From Verrucomicrobiaceae bacterium UBA2429 (lineage in GTDB: Bacteria > Verrucomicrobiota > Verrucomicrobiia > Verrucomicrobiales > Verrucomicrobiaceae): a DNA stretch of 64,000 nucleotides. Under the pieces are notes generated by a model that saw only the letters and a program-made list of their open reading frames with translations, searched no databases and had not been told where the DNA came from. The position numbers and the translations under genes are program-made. Positions 7,734 through 17,300 of the stretch are shown here, in pieces. Position 1 is the stretch's first letter; each line of letters opens with the position of its first letter. The stretch lies in contig DDQZ01000105.1 in assembly GCA_002343505.1 (NCBI GenBank), forward strand, positions 49,986 through 113,985, written 5' to 3'.

Positions 7734-10106
7734 TCACTTCGTCTGAAAGAGATCGCTCTGCACGACTTCGTGGATCAACGACTTGAAGCCAAAGTTCCTG
7801 GCGTGGACGCGAGAGATAATTTTCTCGATCTGGGTGTCATCGGTGGACGTGGGGGCGGCACCGGTGCCGTAGGCGAGGAGTTTTTCGGCGAGGTTGCGGG
7901 CGAGCTGGTCTTTGTTCTCGATGAGCAGTTGCTTGTAGCCGTCGATGTTTTCAAAGCGGCGGCCGTCGGGGGTGACATCACCAGGATCGACGGCGGGGCC
8001 GTCCCAGTAGCGACGGCGGCGGCCGTCGATGATGCGTGGCTCGCCGGTGGCACGGTAGTGCGTGCGCCAGCCGCCGATGACATCAAAGCTCTCCAGCGCG
8101 AAGCCGGGCGGATCGATCTTCTTGTGGCAGCTTGCGCAGCTTTCGACGTTGCGATGCTTCGCAAGCTGTTCGCGGATGGTGGTGGCACCGCGGATGTCCG
8201 GCTCGATGGCCTCCACATCTGGCGGCGGTTTCGGCGGCGGCGTGCCGAGGATGCGCTCCAGCACCCAAGAGCCGCGGATGATGGGCGAGGTGGTCGTGCC
8301 ATTCGCCGTGACCTTCAAAATGCTGCCCATCGTGAGCAAGCCGCCGCGATGACTGCCCGCAGGCAGCGTGACTTTGCGCATGTCCATGCCTTCCACGCCG
8401 GGAATGCGGTAATGCCGTGCGAGTCGTTCATTGAGAAAGGTGAATTCAGAGTGGACGAAGTTTGTCAGCGGCAGGTCCTGGCTCAGCACTTCATCAAAGA
8501 AGAGCTTGGTCTCCTTCAGCATCGCGGTTTTGAGGATGTCGTCATACTCCGGGTAGAGCGTGCGATCCGGCAGGGTATCGTCGATGGCGCGGAGTTTGAG
8601 CCACTGACCGGTGAAGTTCTCCGTGAAGGATCTCGATTTCGGATCACGCAGCAGGCGCTCGAGCTGGCCGCGCAACACCTCGGGCTCGTGCAGTTGGTTG
8701 GCGGTGGCAAGTTTTAAAAGCTCCTCGTCCGGCATCGAGCTCCACAGGAAATAGGAGAGGCGGCTCGCCAGCTCGAAATCGCTGAGGCGCGGTCCGCGCT
8801 CCCGCAGAAAGAGGAAGTCGGGCGAAACCAAGATCCCTTTGAAGCCAAGGCGCATGGCTTGCTCAAAGCTGCGTCCGTTTTTCAAGGCACTGCGCACACG
8901 CGCGAGGAAGGGCTGTATCTCCTGCGAGGACACGGGCCGACGGAAAGCGCGACGAGCGAAATCCGTGAGCAAGCGCTCTGCATCCGCCAGGGGTTGTGAG
9001 GAGACGACCTCGTAGCGTTCGCGCTCCACGCGCTCTTGCTTGAGATCACCGAACAAGGCACGATGACTCGGCGGCGGCCAGGATTCGAGCAGCGGGCCTT
9101 CGATGTCCACCCACTGCACCACCAGACCGGGGCCTTTGTAATTCTCCACGCCCACCTGCTGCACCTGCGGCGGCGTGGCAGGCAGACCTTCCGCGAGAAT
9201 GCGGATGCGGTTTTCCGGCTCCAACTGCTCGGTGAACTCGATCACCGTCGGTTTGTCCTGTGGCACGGAAAAATAGCCGACCAATCGCTCCTCGGTGACC
9301 TCCTTCAGCGTGCCGGCGGTGACGCGGTAGGTGACGGGCTTGCCCTCGTTCTGGATGGCGTAGGCGGAGATGCGGAAACGATACCTGCCGCGCACATGGC
9401 TCCGGAAATTCCACATCGTCACGCGGATGTTCGCCGACTCCCACGCGGCAAAAATGGCCACGCCGTCCGGCACATGGCGATACACGCTGCCGTTCGGCTT
9501 CACGGTGCGTTCGTCCTTGATGTCGAAGCGCTTGTTGAGAATCCAGGGCTTCGGTTTGCTGGCGATGGCCTCGTCCAGCACGCGGTCGGCGGCGTCGAGG
9601 TAGTTGCGCAGCAGATGAGAGGAGGTGTGCAGCAGCTCCGCGTTGTTGTCGAAGCCATTGGTCGAGGTGTCGGGCGGCAGCAGATCGGCCAGATCCACCT
9701 CCACGCCGAGCAAATCTCTCATCGTGTTGGCATACTCGGCACGATTCAGCCGCCGCAGCACCACACGGCCTTCCTTGGCGCGACGAGCCAGTTCAATCGC
9801 GTCCACCTCGCCGCGAATCCACTTCATGGCGGTGTTGGCGTCCTGCTCCGATGGACGCGGCTTGTCCTCGGGTGGCATGTCACCGCTTTGGATCTGCTCC
9901 AGCACCCGCTGCCAGTGCTCGCGATTGCTGGCATCGCTGAAATCCGCACTCAGCTTCGTGATGTCGAACTTGCCTTTGGGTTTCGCGCCCGAGTGGCATT
10001 TCTCGCAGTGCTGCGAGAAGAACGCGCGAGGCATCTGCCCAACAGCTTGCACAGCTCCAAAGAGGACCAGTGCCAGAGCAGCCGTGCTGAAGCGCGAAGA
10101 AGACAT
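7734..10106 (-). CDS. Planctomycetal-type cytochrome c protein, DUF1587/1595/1592/1588/1585
   Basis: 790 residues from ATG 10106 with a signal peptide (MSSSRFSTAALALVLFGAVQAVG). A cytochrome-like segment holds CEKCH (34-38) with a later MPPEDKPRPSE, the usual heme c site of the planctomycete cytochrome domain. It is followed by RRLNRAEYANTMRDLLGVE (DUF1587). The large middle part holds DUF1595/DUF1592 motifs (FARRAFRRPVSSQEI, SYFLWSSMPDEELL), then DUF1588 (HRGGLLTMGSILKVTANGT) with a second CASCH, and DUF1585 at the end (AEKLLAYGTGA). The family is periplasmic, redox-linked and of unproven reaction; a role in breaking down complex sugars has been suggested. It forms the expected neighbourhood with the DUF1552 gene downstream. 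Confidence 0.88.
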   Translation of the reverse strand: MSSSRFSTAALALVLFGAVQAVGQMPRAFFSQHCEKCHSGAKPKGKFDITKLSADFSDASNREHWQRVLEQIQSGDMPPEDKPRPSEQDANTAMKWIRGEVDAIELARRAKEGRVVLRRLNRAEYANTMRDLLGVEVDLADLLPPDTSTNGFDNNAELLHTSSHLLRNYLDAADRVLDEAIASKPKPWILNKRFDIKDERTVKPNGSVYRHVPDGVAIFAAWESANIRVTMWNFRSHVRGRYRFRISAYAIQNEGKPVTYRVTAGTLKEVTEERLVGYFSVPQDKPTVIEFTEQLEPENRIRILAEGLPATPPQVQQVGVENYKGPGLVVQWVDIEGPLLESWPPPSHRALFGDLKQERVERERYEVVSSQPLADAERLLTDFARRAFRRPVSSQEIQPFLARVRSALKNGRSFEQAMRLGFKGILVSPDFLFLRERGPRLSDFELASRLSYFLWSSMPDEELLKLATANQLHEPEVLRGQLERLLRDPKSRSFTENFTGQWLKLRAIDDTLPDRTLYPEYDDILKTAMLKETKLFFDEVLSQDLPLTNFVHSEFTFLNERLARHYRIPGVEGMDMRKVTLPAGSHRGGLLTMGSILKVTANGTTTSPIIRGSWVLERILGTPPPKPPPDVEAIEPDIRGATTIREQLAKHRNVESCASCHKKIDPPGFALESFDVIGGWRTHYRATGEPRIIDGRRRRYWDGPAVDPGDVTPDGRRFENIDGYKQLLIENKDQLARNLAEKLLAYGTGAAPTSTDDTQIEKIISRVHARNFGFKSLIHEVVQSDLFQTK

Positions 10107-10113
10107 GACCGTA

Positions 10114-11259
10114 TCAACGCTTCGAGATGGGCCCGACATACTCCGTGGCGATCACAATGTCATCGAACCACACGCAATTGGTCTTGGGCGGATTGGCGAC
10201 GTTGTTTTGGCGGTAGGCGTTTTCGGTGACGTAGTGGCTGAGCATGAAGTAGCTGACGGCGAGCTCGGGGACGGTGCGCCAGCGGAAGCCCTCGAAGGTC
10301 TGCGGGCCGTTCTTGAGCACGTCGAAGCCTTCGCCGGTCCATTTTCCGGTTTTTGTGCCGGGGCCGATGTGCGTGGTGAGCTTGCCATCGAGCCACAGGG
10401 CGAGCTCGCCGTTGCTCTGGCCGATATCGTTGCACTTCACCATGATTTCGACGCACTGCCACTGGCCGCGTGGCGGGCCGGGTTTGCCTTCGGGCCACAG
10501 GCCGTTGCCCCAGAAGCCGCCGTCGGCGCTTTGTTTCATGTCGTGCCAGTAGGTGTAAAACATCCAGCCGCCGGGCACGGCGAGCGTGCCGTAGCTGCCA
10601 TTCGGCTCGATGCGGGCGCTGAAACGTGTGTCGCCTGCGGCGTGCTTGCCGGCGCTGCCTTGCGGCCAGTTGGTGGGCGGATTGTAGCCGCCGAGGCCGC
10701 TGAAGTGATGCAGGTAAGGCGCGTCCTTGGCGAACTTCACGTAAAAGCGCGAGAAGACGCGAGTTTGAATGGGATCGAGTCGCTTGAAAAGATGCCCGCC
10801 GGTGTTCTCGCCGAGCGTCGCGGTGACTTGGAGGCATTTGGAGCCCGAACTGGCCGCAGGATGCTCGTTCACGATTTCGAGCACTCGGGCGTCCTTGTTC
10901 TCGATTTCATTCCAACGCGGCTTCAATGCCTCCAGCGTGCCTTCCTCGAAGTTTTCGACGAGCAGCGTTTCTTTGCCGCCGAAGGCGATGCCGCGCAGCA
11001 GCATCATGCCCGCGTCCTTTCCGTCAATTTCTCCGGAGTGAATGCCGCCTTGCGCGAGCACGGCGGGTTTGCCGTTGGCGGGGAGTTTCGCGGTTTCGGA
11101 GACGCCTTCGTGACTGGCGATGACGGCGCATAGCGGACGCCCTTGCGCAGTGTGGTCGAAGGTGATCACACGCACCAGCGGCGAGGCACGCCCAGTTTTT
11201 CCAGCCAGCTTATAGTCTCCGCATAAGGCGGCGAATCGCTCATTCCGGACTGCTCGCAA
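10114..11259 (-). CDS. Chimeric ORF: M14 peptidase remnant fused to a jelly-roll-like domain protein
   Basis: The open frame gives 381 residues, but the two parts do not belong together. Residues ~25-96 read like the zinc carboxypeptidase M14 family (SPLVRVITF, QGRPLCAVIAS, then AQGGIHSGEIDGKDAGMMLL with the zinc HxxE). From residue ~97 the sequence switches abruptly to another protein (VENFEEGTLEALKPRW, FSRFYVKFAKDAPYLHHF, GQWQCVEIMVKCND, VWFDDIVIATEYVG). This resembles a concanavalin-like carbohydrate-binding or lyase fold conserved as a stand-alone secreted protein. The fusion has no signal peptide and only a TTG start. The second domain may be an orphaned, non-exported remnant. Its stop lies seven bases before the ATG of the next gene downstream. 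Confidence 0.5.
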   Translation of the reverse strand: MRAVRNERFAALCGDYKLAGKTGRASPLVRVITFDHTAQGRPLCAVIASHEGVSETAKLPANGKPAVLAQGGIHSGEIDGKDAGMMLLRGIAFGGKETLLVENFEEGTLEALKPRWNEIENKDARVLEIVNEHPAASSGSKCLQVTATLGENTGGHLFKRLDPIQTRVFSRFYVKFAKDAPYLHHFSGLGGYNPPTNWPQGSAGKHAAGDTRFSARIEPNGSYGTLAVPGGWMFYTYWHDMKQSADGGFWGNGLWPEGKPGPPRGQWQCVEIMVKCNDIGQSNGELALWLDGKLTTHIGPGTKTGKWTGEGFDVLKNGPQTFEGFRWRTVPELAVSYFMLSHYVTENAYRQNNVANPPKTNCVWFDDIVIATEYVGPISKR

Positions 11260-11409
11260 GAGTGATCCAGGGATGATCCTGCGGCACGATCAAGGCCTCG
11301 CTGGCGCCCTTCCACGGAGGCGTAGGCGGCAGAAACTCGGCCGGGTGAAGGCGGACACGCAGACCGAGGCGAGCGCGAGGATGGGCGGTGCGAGGGCTTG
11401 TCGTTTCAT
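10971..11409 (-). pseudogene. Decayed N-terminal part of an M14 zinc carboxypeptidase
   Basis: From ATG 11409 a typical secreted M14 start can be followed only by changing frame at least three times. The first frame gives a signal peptide (MKRQALAPPILALASVCVSA). The next gives PAEFLPPTPPWKGASEALIV followed by PQDHPWITLASSPE and TGA. A third gives SPPYAETISWLEKL. The last gives SPLVRVITF through GGIHSGEIDGKDAGMMLLRG. After ~440 bp the homology stops and an unrelated domain begins. The remaining two thirds of the peptidase, including the last zinc histidine and catalytic Glu, are gone. This is a clear gene relic, created by deletion plus frameshifts. The intact S9 peptidase gene upstream ends four bases from the relic's start, so they once formed a peptidase pair. 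Confidence 0.75.
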
Positions 11410-11413
11410 GTGC

Positions 11414-14344
11414 TCAGGGTTTGAAATAGGGGTCAGTCGTCGCGCTTGTTTTCACAGGCAGATGCTGGTTCAGGAAGCGGGTCATCAACTCGTGGAGATG
11501 ACGCGTGGTGCCTTTGCCGGTGTTGATGGAATGGTCGCGGTTCGGGTAGGGCATGACGGTGAAGGACTTGTTGTTCGCGATAAGCGCGTCCATCAGCTTT
11601 TCCACGCCCTGGTAATGCACGTTGTCGTCCCCCGTGCCATGAACGATCAAGAGGTTGCCTTGCAAATTCGCGGCGTGGGTGATGGGCGAGCCGTCCTTGT
11701 AGCCCTCCTCGTTGTCCTGCGGCAGGCCCATGTAGCGCTCCTCGTAAATCGTGTCATAGAGGCGGCGGTCCGGCACGGGGGCGACGGCAATCGCGGTGTG
11801 GTAAAGTTCGGGATAACGAAAAATGGCGTCAAGGCTGCTGCTGCCGCCCCCGCTCCAGCCCCAGATGCCGACACGTTTGGGATCGAGAAAGTCATGGCGT
11901 TGCAAAAGCATCCGCACCGCGGCGGCCTCCTCCCGCGCATTGATGATGCCAAGCTGGCGGTAAACGGACTTCCTCCAGTCCCGCCCACGAGGCGCGGGCG
12001 TGCCGCGCGTGTCCACACTGGCGACGATGTAGCCCTGCTGAGCGAGCATCCAGTGCCAGAGCGTCTTCTGGCCGCCCCACGAATCTCTGACAGTCTGGCC
12101 CGCGGGCTCGCCATAGACATGCATGAGCAGCGGGTGCTTTGACTTGGAGCCGGGATCCGCCGCGCTCATCATCCAGCCGTCCAGTGTGATGCCGTCCCCG
12201 ATGTCCACGCGTAGAAACTCGGTCTTTGGCAGCCTCATGCTGGCCAGCTTTTCCTTCAATGCGGACTGTGTCTTCAGCTTGCGCACGGTCTCATGTTTCG
12301 GCAGCGAGACGAGGTCAACGACCGGAGGCGAGGTCATGCTGGAGCGGGTATGCACGGCCCATGCGGCATCCTCGGAGCATGAGTAGCTGTGCGTGCCCGT
12401 CTGGCCGGCGGGTGTGATGCGCTGCTCCTCCATGCCGTCCAGGCTGGCGCGGTACAGGTAGCGTTGCGTGGCATTGTCCGGCGAGGCCAGATAATAAAGC
12501 CAGCCGCCTTTGGCATCGAGGGCTGTCACTTCGATCACATCCTGGCCGTCAGGTGTCACCGGCAGCGTTTGGCCGGTCAAATCCACTCGCAACACCCGAC
12601 GCCAGCCGCTGCGCTCGCTCAGCCAAAGGAATTCGCCGCCCAGCCAGCGCGGTTCGCTGTTCCTGTTCTCGACCCAGGCTTGGTCCGTTTCAGTGAAAAG
12701 TGGCGCCACCTCCCCGGATGCCGGATCGGCGAGCATGACGAGCAGGGTGTTTTGCAGGCGGTTGAACTGCTGCACGAGGATACTGCCTCCATCCGGAGTC
12801 CACTCGGCGGAAGGCAGGTAATGCTCACGAGGGTCGCCTGGAACCTTCAGCCAGGTCACCGCGCCGCCGCTGGCAGGCACCACTCCAAGGCGTGTGGCCG
12901 AGTTTTTTTCACCGGCTTTGGGGTAAGGAAAGGTGGTGAGGCGCGGGTAGCTGCCATCCGTCTGGTTCACGAGCGTGAAGCGCTTCACTTCACTCGTGTC
13001 GAACTGCCAGAATAAGATTCGTGTGCCGTCAGGACTCCAGCGGAAACAATCCCGCAGCCCCAGTTCCTCCTCGTTCACCCAGTCTGAGGTGCCGTTGATC
13101 AGATTGCCGGAGTCGTCGGCAGTCAGCGCGGTGATTTTCATGTCCGCCAGGTTCTGCATGTACAGGTTGTTTTTTTGCACAAAGGCCACGCGTGAGCCGT
13201 CGGGCGAGAACTTGGCAAACATCAAGGTCGAGGGCGCGGCATCACCGCCGAGCTTGGCGAGCTTCTTTGTCGCGAGATCGAGTAGCCAGTAGTCACCGCG
13301 CGTATTTTTGCGCCAGACCTTTTTCGTGTCGGTGAAAATCAGGAGCCGCTGCTCGTCCATTGAGAAGGCGAAGTCTGAAACTGTGAGCGGCTTCTTTTCC
13401 CCATCCGGCGTGAACTCGCGCGCTGGGATGATGACCGTGCGCGCTCCAGTGGCTGCGTCGTGCCTCACCAAATCCTTGCCTTCCTTTCCCTCAGCCGGCT
13501 TTTCCAGGATGAAGTAATGCGCGCCGAGCTTGCTCCATTGAAAAGTCTCCATCTTCTCCTCCTCGAACTCCTTGTCGGTGAAGATGCGGTCCAGCGTGAG
13601 CTTCGACGCCTCCTTGCGGATCGCATCAAACTTTGCCGGGTTCATGCTCGGGTCGAGCTTCTGGTAAAAGGCTATCAGCAGGCCCGTCTTGGCTTTGAGG
13701 CGAGGATGCTTCTCCAATGTCTGCCAGTAAGTCTCATCGCCCATGAAAATGCGGGCGACGTGCGAGTTAAAATCCTCCTCTATGCTCGCCTTGGCATACT
13801 CGCTGATAAAACCTTGTTCTTGGAGTTCTGGCGTTGCCTGGCCAGAGACCTTGCCCGCCTTCACCGCCGCCACACCACTGCCCAGATAAGTGGAACCCTC
13901 CGCATTCTGCCGCTGCCAAGCCCCGGCATCGAAGTTTTGCGCGAACTTTTGAAACAGCACACTGGAGTATTCCGCATGGATGATTCGCTCCACCGCCGCG
14001 TCACTGTAATGGGGCTTGCAGACCACATAGATGGCGCTGGCCGAGCGCGTGCCGCCTGTGGCCACGCCGTGATACTCCAGATGCCCCAGGCCATGCACCT
14101 TCTTCAGCGTCGTTTCCAGCAGGGCTGGTGGGTACTTGCCTAACGCGCGCTTCACGATGCCGCGCAGCCGTTCCACCTCCGTGTCCAGAAGAGGTTGCGC
14201 GCTGGCGTTGACGCGTCCGCTCCGCCAGCCTTGGGGGAAGATGTCCGCCGAGGCTTGATTGAGAATGATCTCCGGCCCTTGAGACTGAGCCGGCAACTGG
14301 CAGAAGAATAAAATGAGAGCGATCGCAGTCAGGGGGGCTTTCAT
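11414..14344 (-). CDS. S9 family (DPP IV-like) serine peptidase with extra N-terminal domain
   Basis: 976 residues from ATG 14344, which starts a signal peptide (MKAPLTAIALILFFCQLPAQ); a TTG at 14386 overlapping the putA stop would put 14 residues before it. Residues 25-250 form an extra domain resembling putative zinc metallohydrolases, but the expected zinc motif reads HAEYS (123-127). Residues ~260-700 are the DPP-IV-type beta-propeller (MFAKFSPDGSRVAFVQKNNL, DCFRWSPDGTRILFWQFD). The C-terminal alpha/beta-hydrolase domain has the nucleophile Ser831 in GWSGGGSSS, Asp907 in HGTGDDNVH, and His938 in NRDHSI. The peptidase triad is complete. It probably trims dipeptides, often after proline, from peptides in the periplasm, which would suit the proline-degrading PutA encoded directly upstream. 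Confidence 0.85.
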   Translation of the reverse strand: MKAPLTAIALILFFCQLPAQSQGPEIILNQASADIFPQGWRSGRVNASAQPLLDTEVERLRGIVKRALGKYPPALLETTLKKVHGLGHLEYHGVATGGTRSASAIYVVCKPHYSDAAVERIIHAEYSSVLFQKFAQNFDAGAWQRQNAEGSTYLGSGVAAVKAGKVSGQATPELQEQGFISEYAKASIEEDFNSHVARIFMGDETYWQTLEKHPRLKAKTGLLIAFYQKLDPSMNPAKFDAIRKEASKLTLDRIFTDKEFEEEKMETFQWSKLGAHYFILEKPAEGKEGKDLVRHDAATGARTVIIPAREFTPDGEKKPLTVSDFAFSMDEQRLLIFTDTKKVWRKNTRGDYWLLDLATKKLAKLGGDAAPSTLMFAKFSPDGSRVAFVQKNNLYMQNLADMKITALTADDSGNLINGTSDWVNEEELGLRDCFRWSPDGTRILFWQFDTSEVKRFTLVNQTDGSYPRLTTFPYPKAGEKNSATRLGVVPASGGAVTWLKVPGDPREHYLPSAEWTPDGGSILVQQFNRLQNTLLVMLADPASGEVAPLFTETDQAWVENRNSEPRWLGGEFLWLSERSGWRRVLRVDLTGQTLPVTPDGQDVIEVTALDAKGGWLYYLASPDNATQRYLYRASLDGMEEQRITPAGQTGTHSYSCSEDAAWAVHTRSSMTSPPVVDLVSLPKHETVRKLKTQSALKEKLASMRLPKTEFLRVDIGDGITLDGWMMSAADPGSKSKHPLLMHVYGEPAGQTVRDSWGGQKTLWHWMLAQQGYIVASVDTRGTPAPRGRDWRKSVYRQLGIINAREEAAAVRMLLQRHDFLDPKRVGIWGWSGGGSSSLDAIFRYPELYHTAIAVAPVPDRRLYDTIYEERYMGLPQDNEEGYKDGSPITHAANLQGNLLIVHGTGDDNVHYQGVEKLMDALIANNKSFTVMPYPNRDHSINTGKGTTRHLHELMTRFLNQHLPVKTSATTDPYFKP

Positions 14345-14382
14345 GGCGGGATAGGCAACGAGGGGACGGTAATGAATGCGAA

Positions 14383-17300
14383 TCAAGAGCGGGGCGCGCC
14401 GTTTTGGGCGGTGATCTGCCCGTAGCGATGCAGGGTCTGGCTCACGCTTTGCTCGCGCAGCCAGCGGGCGAGCTCGACGCGCCCGTTGCAGAGGATGGGA
14501 GCGTTGATCCAGTTCAAACTTGCCTCAAACGCGGCATGAAGCACCTCGTCCCCCGGTGCGGACAGCGTGCGGAGAAACTCGGCTTGCTTTGCCAAGGCGG
14601 GCAGCCTGGCGATGAAAGCGGTGTCGCTTTCCTCGGAGCGAATGCTGAGCGCAAGCGGCGCGCCCGTGGTCTCGGAGGCCAGGCGGGCCAGCTTGATGAA
14701 GTGCTCGTCGGGTGTGTCGAGCCGCAGGATGACGCCGCGACAGGGGCGGTAGCGGAAGATGTTCGATTCACATGCCAGCGCGCTCGGGTCGTGATCCTTG
14801 GCGAAGTGGTTTTGCCATGCCTGCGCATAGTCAGGAGTCGCGCCGTTCGCCTCACGCAGACGGCAGAAGCTCATCACATAGTTCGGCCCGCCGGCTTTGG
14901 CTCCGGGGCCGATGCAGGACTTCTTCCAGCCGCCGAAGGGCTGGCGCCGCACGATGGCGCCGGTGATGGGGCGGTTGATGTAGAGGTTGCCTGCGCGGAC
15001 ACGATCACGCCACCATGAGATCTCATCGGGATCGAGCGAGTGAATGCCCGCGGTGAGTCCGAAGTCGGTGGCGTTCTGCCATTCCGTGGCCTGCGCGAGC
15101 GAGTCCGCGCGCATGACTCCGAGCACGGGGCCGAAGCATTCCGTGAGGTGGAACCAGGAGCCGGGTTTGACACCAAGCTTGATGCCGGGAGACCAGAGGC
15201 AGGGATCGTCGCTGAGTTGTTTTGGCTCCAGCAGCCATTCTTCACCGGCATCGAGTGTGGTGAGGGCGCGGTGCAGGTCTTTGCCGGGCGGGTTGACAAG
15301 AGGGGTGACGATGCTGCGCGGGTCGGAGGCAGGACCGGCATGGAGGCTGGCTGCGGCATCGCGAAGCTGGCGGCGGAAGTTGGGGTCGTCATAGACCTCC
15401 GCTTCGAGAATGGCGAGGCTGGCGGCGCTGCATTTCTGGCCGCTGTGACCGAACGCGGAACGCACGAGGTCTTTGATGGCTAGCTCGCGATCCGCCTGCG
15501 CGGTGATGACGAGCGCGTTTTTGCCACTGGTCTCGGCATAAAGCGGCAGGGAGGGACGCCAGCTTTGGAACTTGCGCGCGGTCTCATAGCCGCCGGTGAG
15601 GATGCAGGCCGCGACGCGTTCATCGGTGAGCATTTTCCGGCCGGCCTGGCCGTCACAGGGGAAGAAATGCAGCACCTCGCGCGGCACGCCGGCTTGCCAG
15701 AGTTGGTTGATCAGGAGCCAGGCGGTCTGCCCGGTGGCACGGGCGGGTTTGAGGATGACACTGTTTCCCGCCATCAAGGCGGCAAGCACTCCGCCGGCCG
15801 GAATCGCATAAGGGAAGTTCCAGGGAGAAACGACAGCGATGACGCCCATGGCTTCCGCTGCGAGGCCTGCGGGCGCCCCGGCAGTGCGGGCGTAGTAGCG
15901 TGCGAAGTCAATGGCCTCAGAGACTTCGCCATCCGCGTCTCCCGCCGCTTTTTTCCCGTCCGCACGCAGGCAGGCCAGGGCGGCGAAGCGTTGCTGCTCC
16001 ATGATATCGGCGGCGCGGTGGATGATGGCGGCGCGGCCGGCGACGCCGAGGAGTTCCCAGTCATTCTGGGCAGAGCAGGCGGTGCGCAGGGTGGTTTCGA
16101 GATCGGGCAGGGCAGGGAGGGGGACTGGCTGCCAGGTGTGAATGGCTTCTTGAAGAGCGGCGCGGGCGGATGGCTGGGTGAAGTCAGTATCGGGGGCGTT
16201 GTGGAAACCTGATGCGGGCAGTTCCAGAGGGCGGCTGCGGCGTGAGTCTGCTGAGACGATGTGGCGGTCGCGCCAGCCTTGGATGAAGCGCCGTTTCTGG
16301 TTCTCCCACTCCGGTGAGCCGGGGCGCATGGCGAACATGTCGCGCAGGAAATTTTCCGGCGCGGTGTTTTCATCCAGACGGCGGACCAGATAGGCCATGG
16401 CGCTGAGGAAATCATGGCTCCGCACCGCGGGCGCGTACAGGAGCATGGCGCCGGCGGCATCGCGGACGGCGCGGGCCTGGTGGTTGGCCATGCCTTCCAG
16501 CATCTCGATCTCCACATGGTCCCGCACGCCATTTTGCTCGCGCAGTGTGAGGGCGAGGGCGACATCGAAAAGATTGTGGCTGGCGACGCCAAGGCGCACG
16601 GCCATCGCGTTCTCCGGCCGGCAGCCGTGGTCGAGCAGGCGGCGGAAGTTGGCATCGGTCTCCGCCTTGGTGGCATACGGCGCGGGGTGCCAGCCGTGCA
16701 TCTCGGCCTCGACCTTTTCCATCGCGAGGTTCGCGCCTTTGACGAGGCGGATCTTGACCGGCGCGCCACCGGCGGCGACGCGCCGCCTGGCCCATTGAGT
16801 CAGCTCCTGCATGGCCGAAAACGAGTCCGGCAGATAAGCCTGGAGGGCGATGCCCGCGCGAAGCTGCTGAAACTCCGGCTCATCCAGCAGACCGCGAAAG
16901 GCGGCGAGGGTCAGCGCGAGGTCACGATACTCCTCCATGTCGAGATTCACGAACTTGCCGTCTTTTTGCGCGGCGCGGTAAAGCGGGCGCAGCCTGTCCT
17001 GAATGGCGTGCAGCGTCTCATCCCAGGCGATGAGATGGATCTGGCTGAAAATGGCGGAGATTTTCACGGAGATGTACTCCACCGCCGGGTCCGCGAGATG
17101 CGCGAGCACGGCCTCGAAACGGCGCCGCGCCTCTTCCTCGCCCAGCACGGCCTCGCCGAGATGGTTGAGGTTGACGCGAAATCCCGCTTCTTTGCGCGAG
17201 GCAAGGTAGCGGTGCAGCGGCTCCCTTTCTCCGGGCAGGATGACACGCGCACTGTCCGCCCTCAGGCGCGCCGCCACGGCCTTCATGACGACATTCGGCA

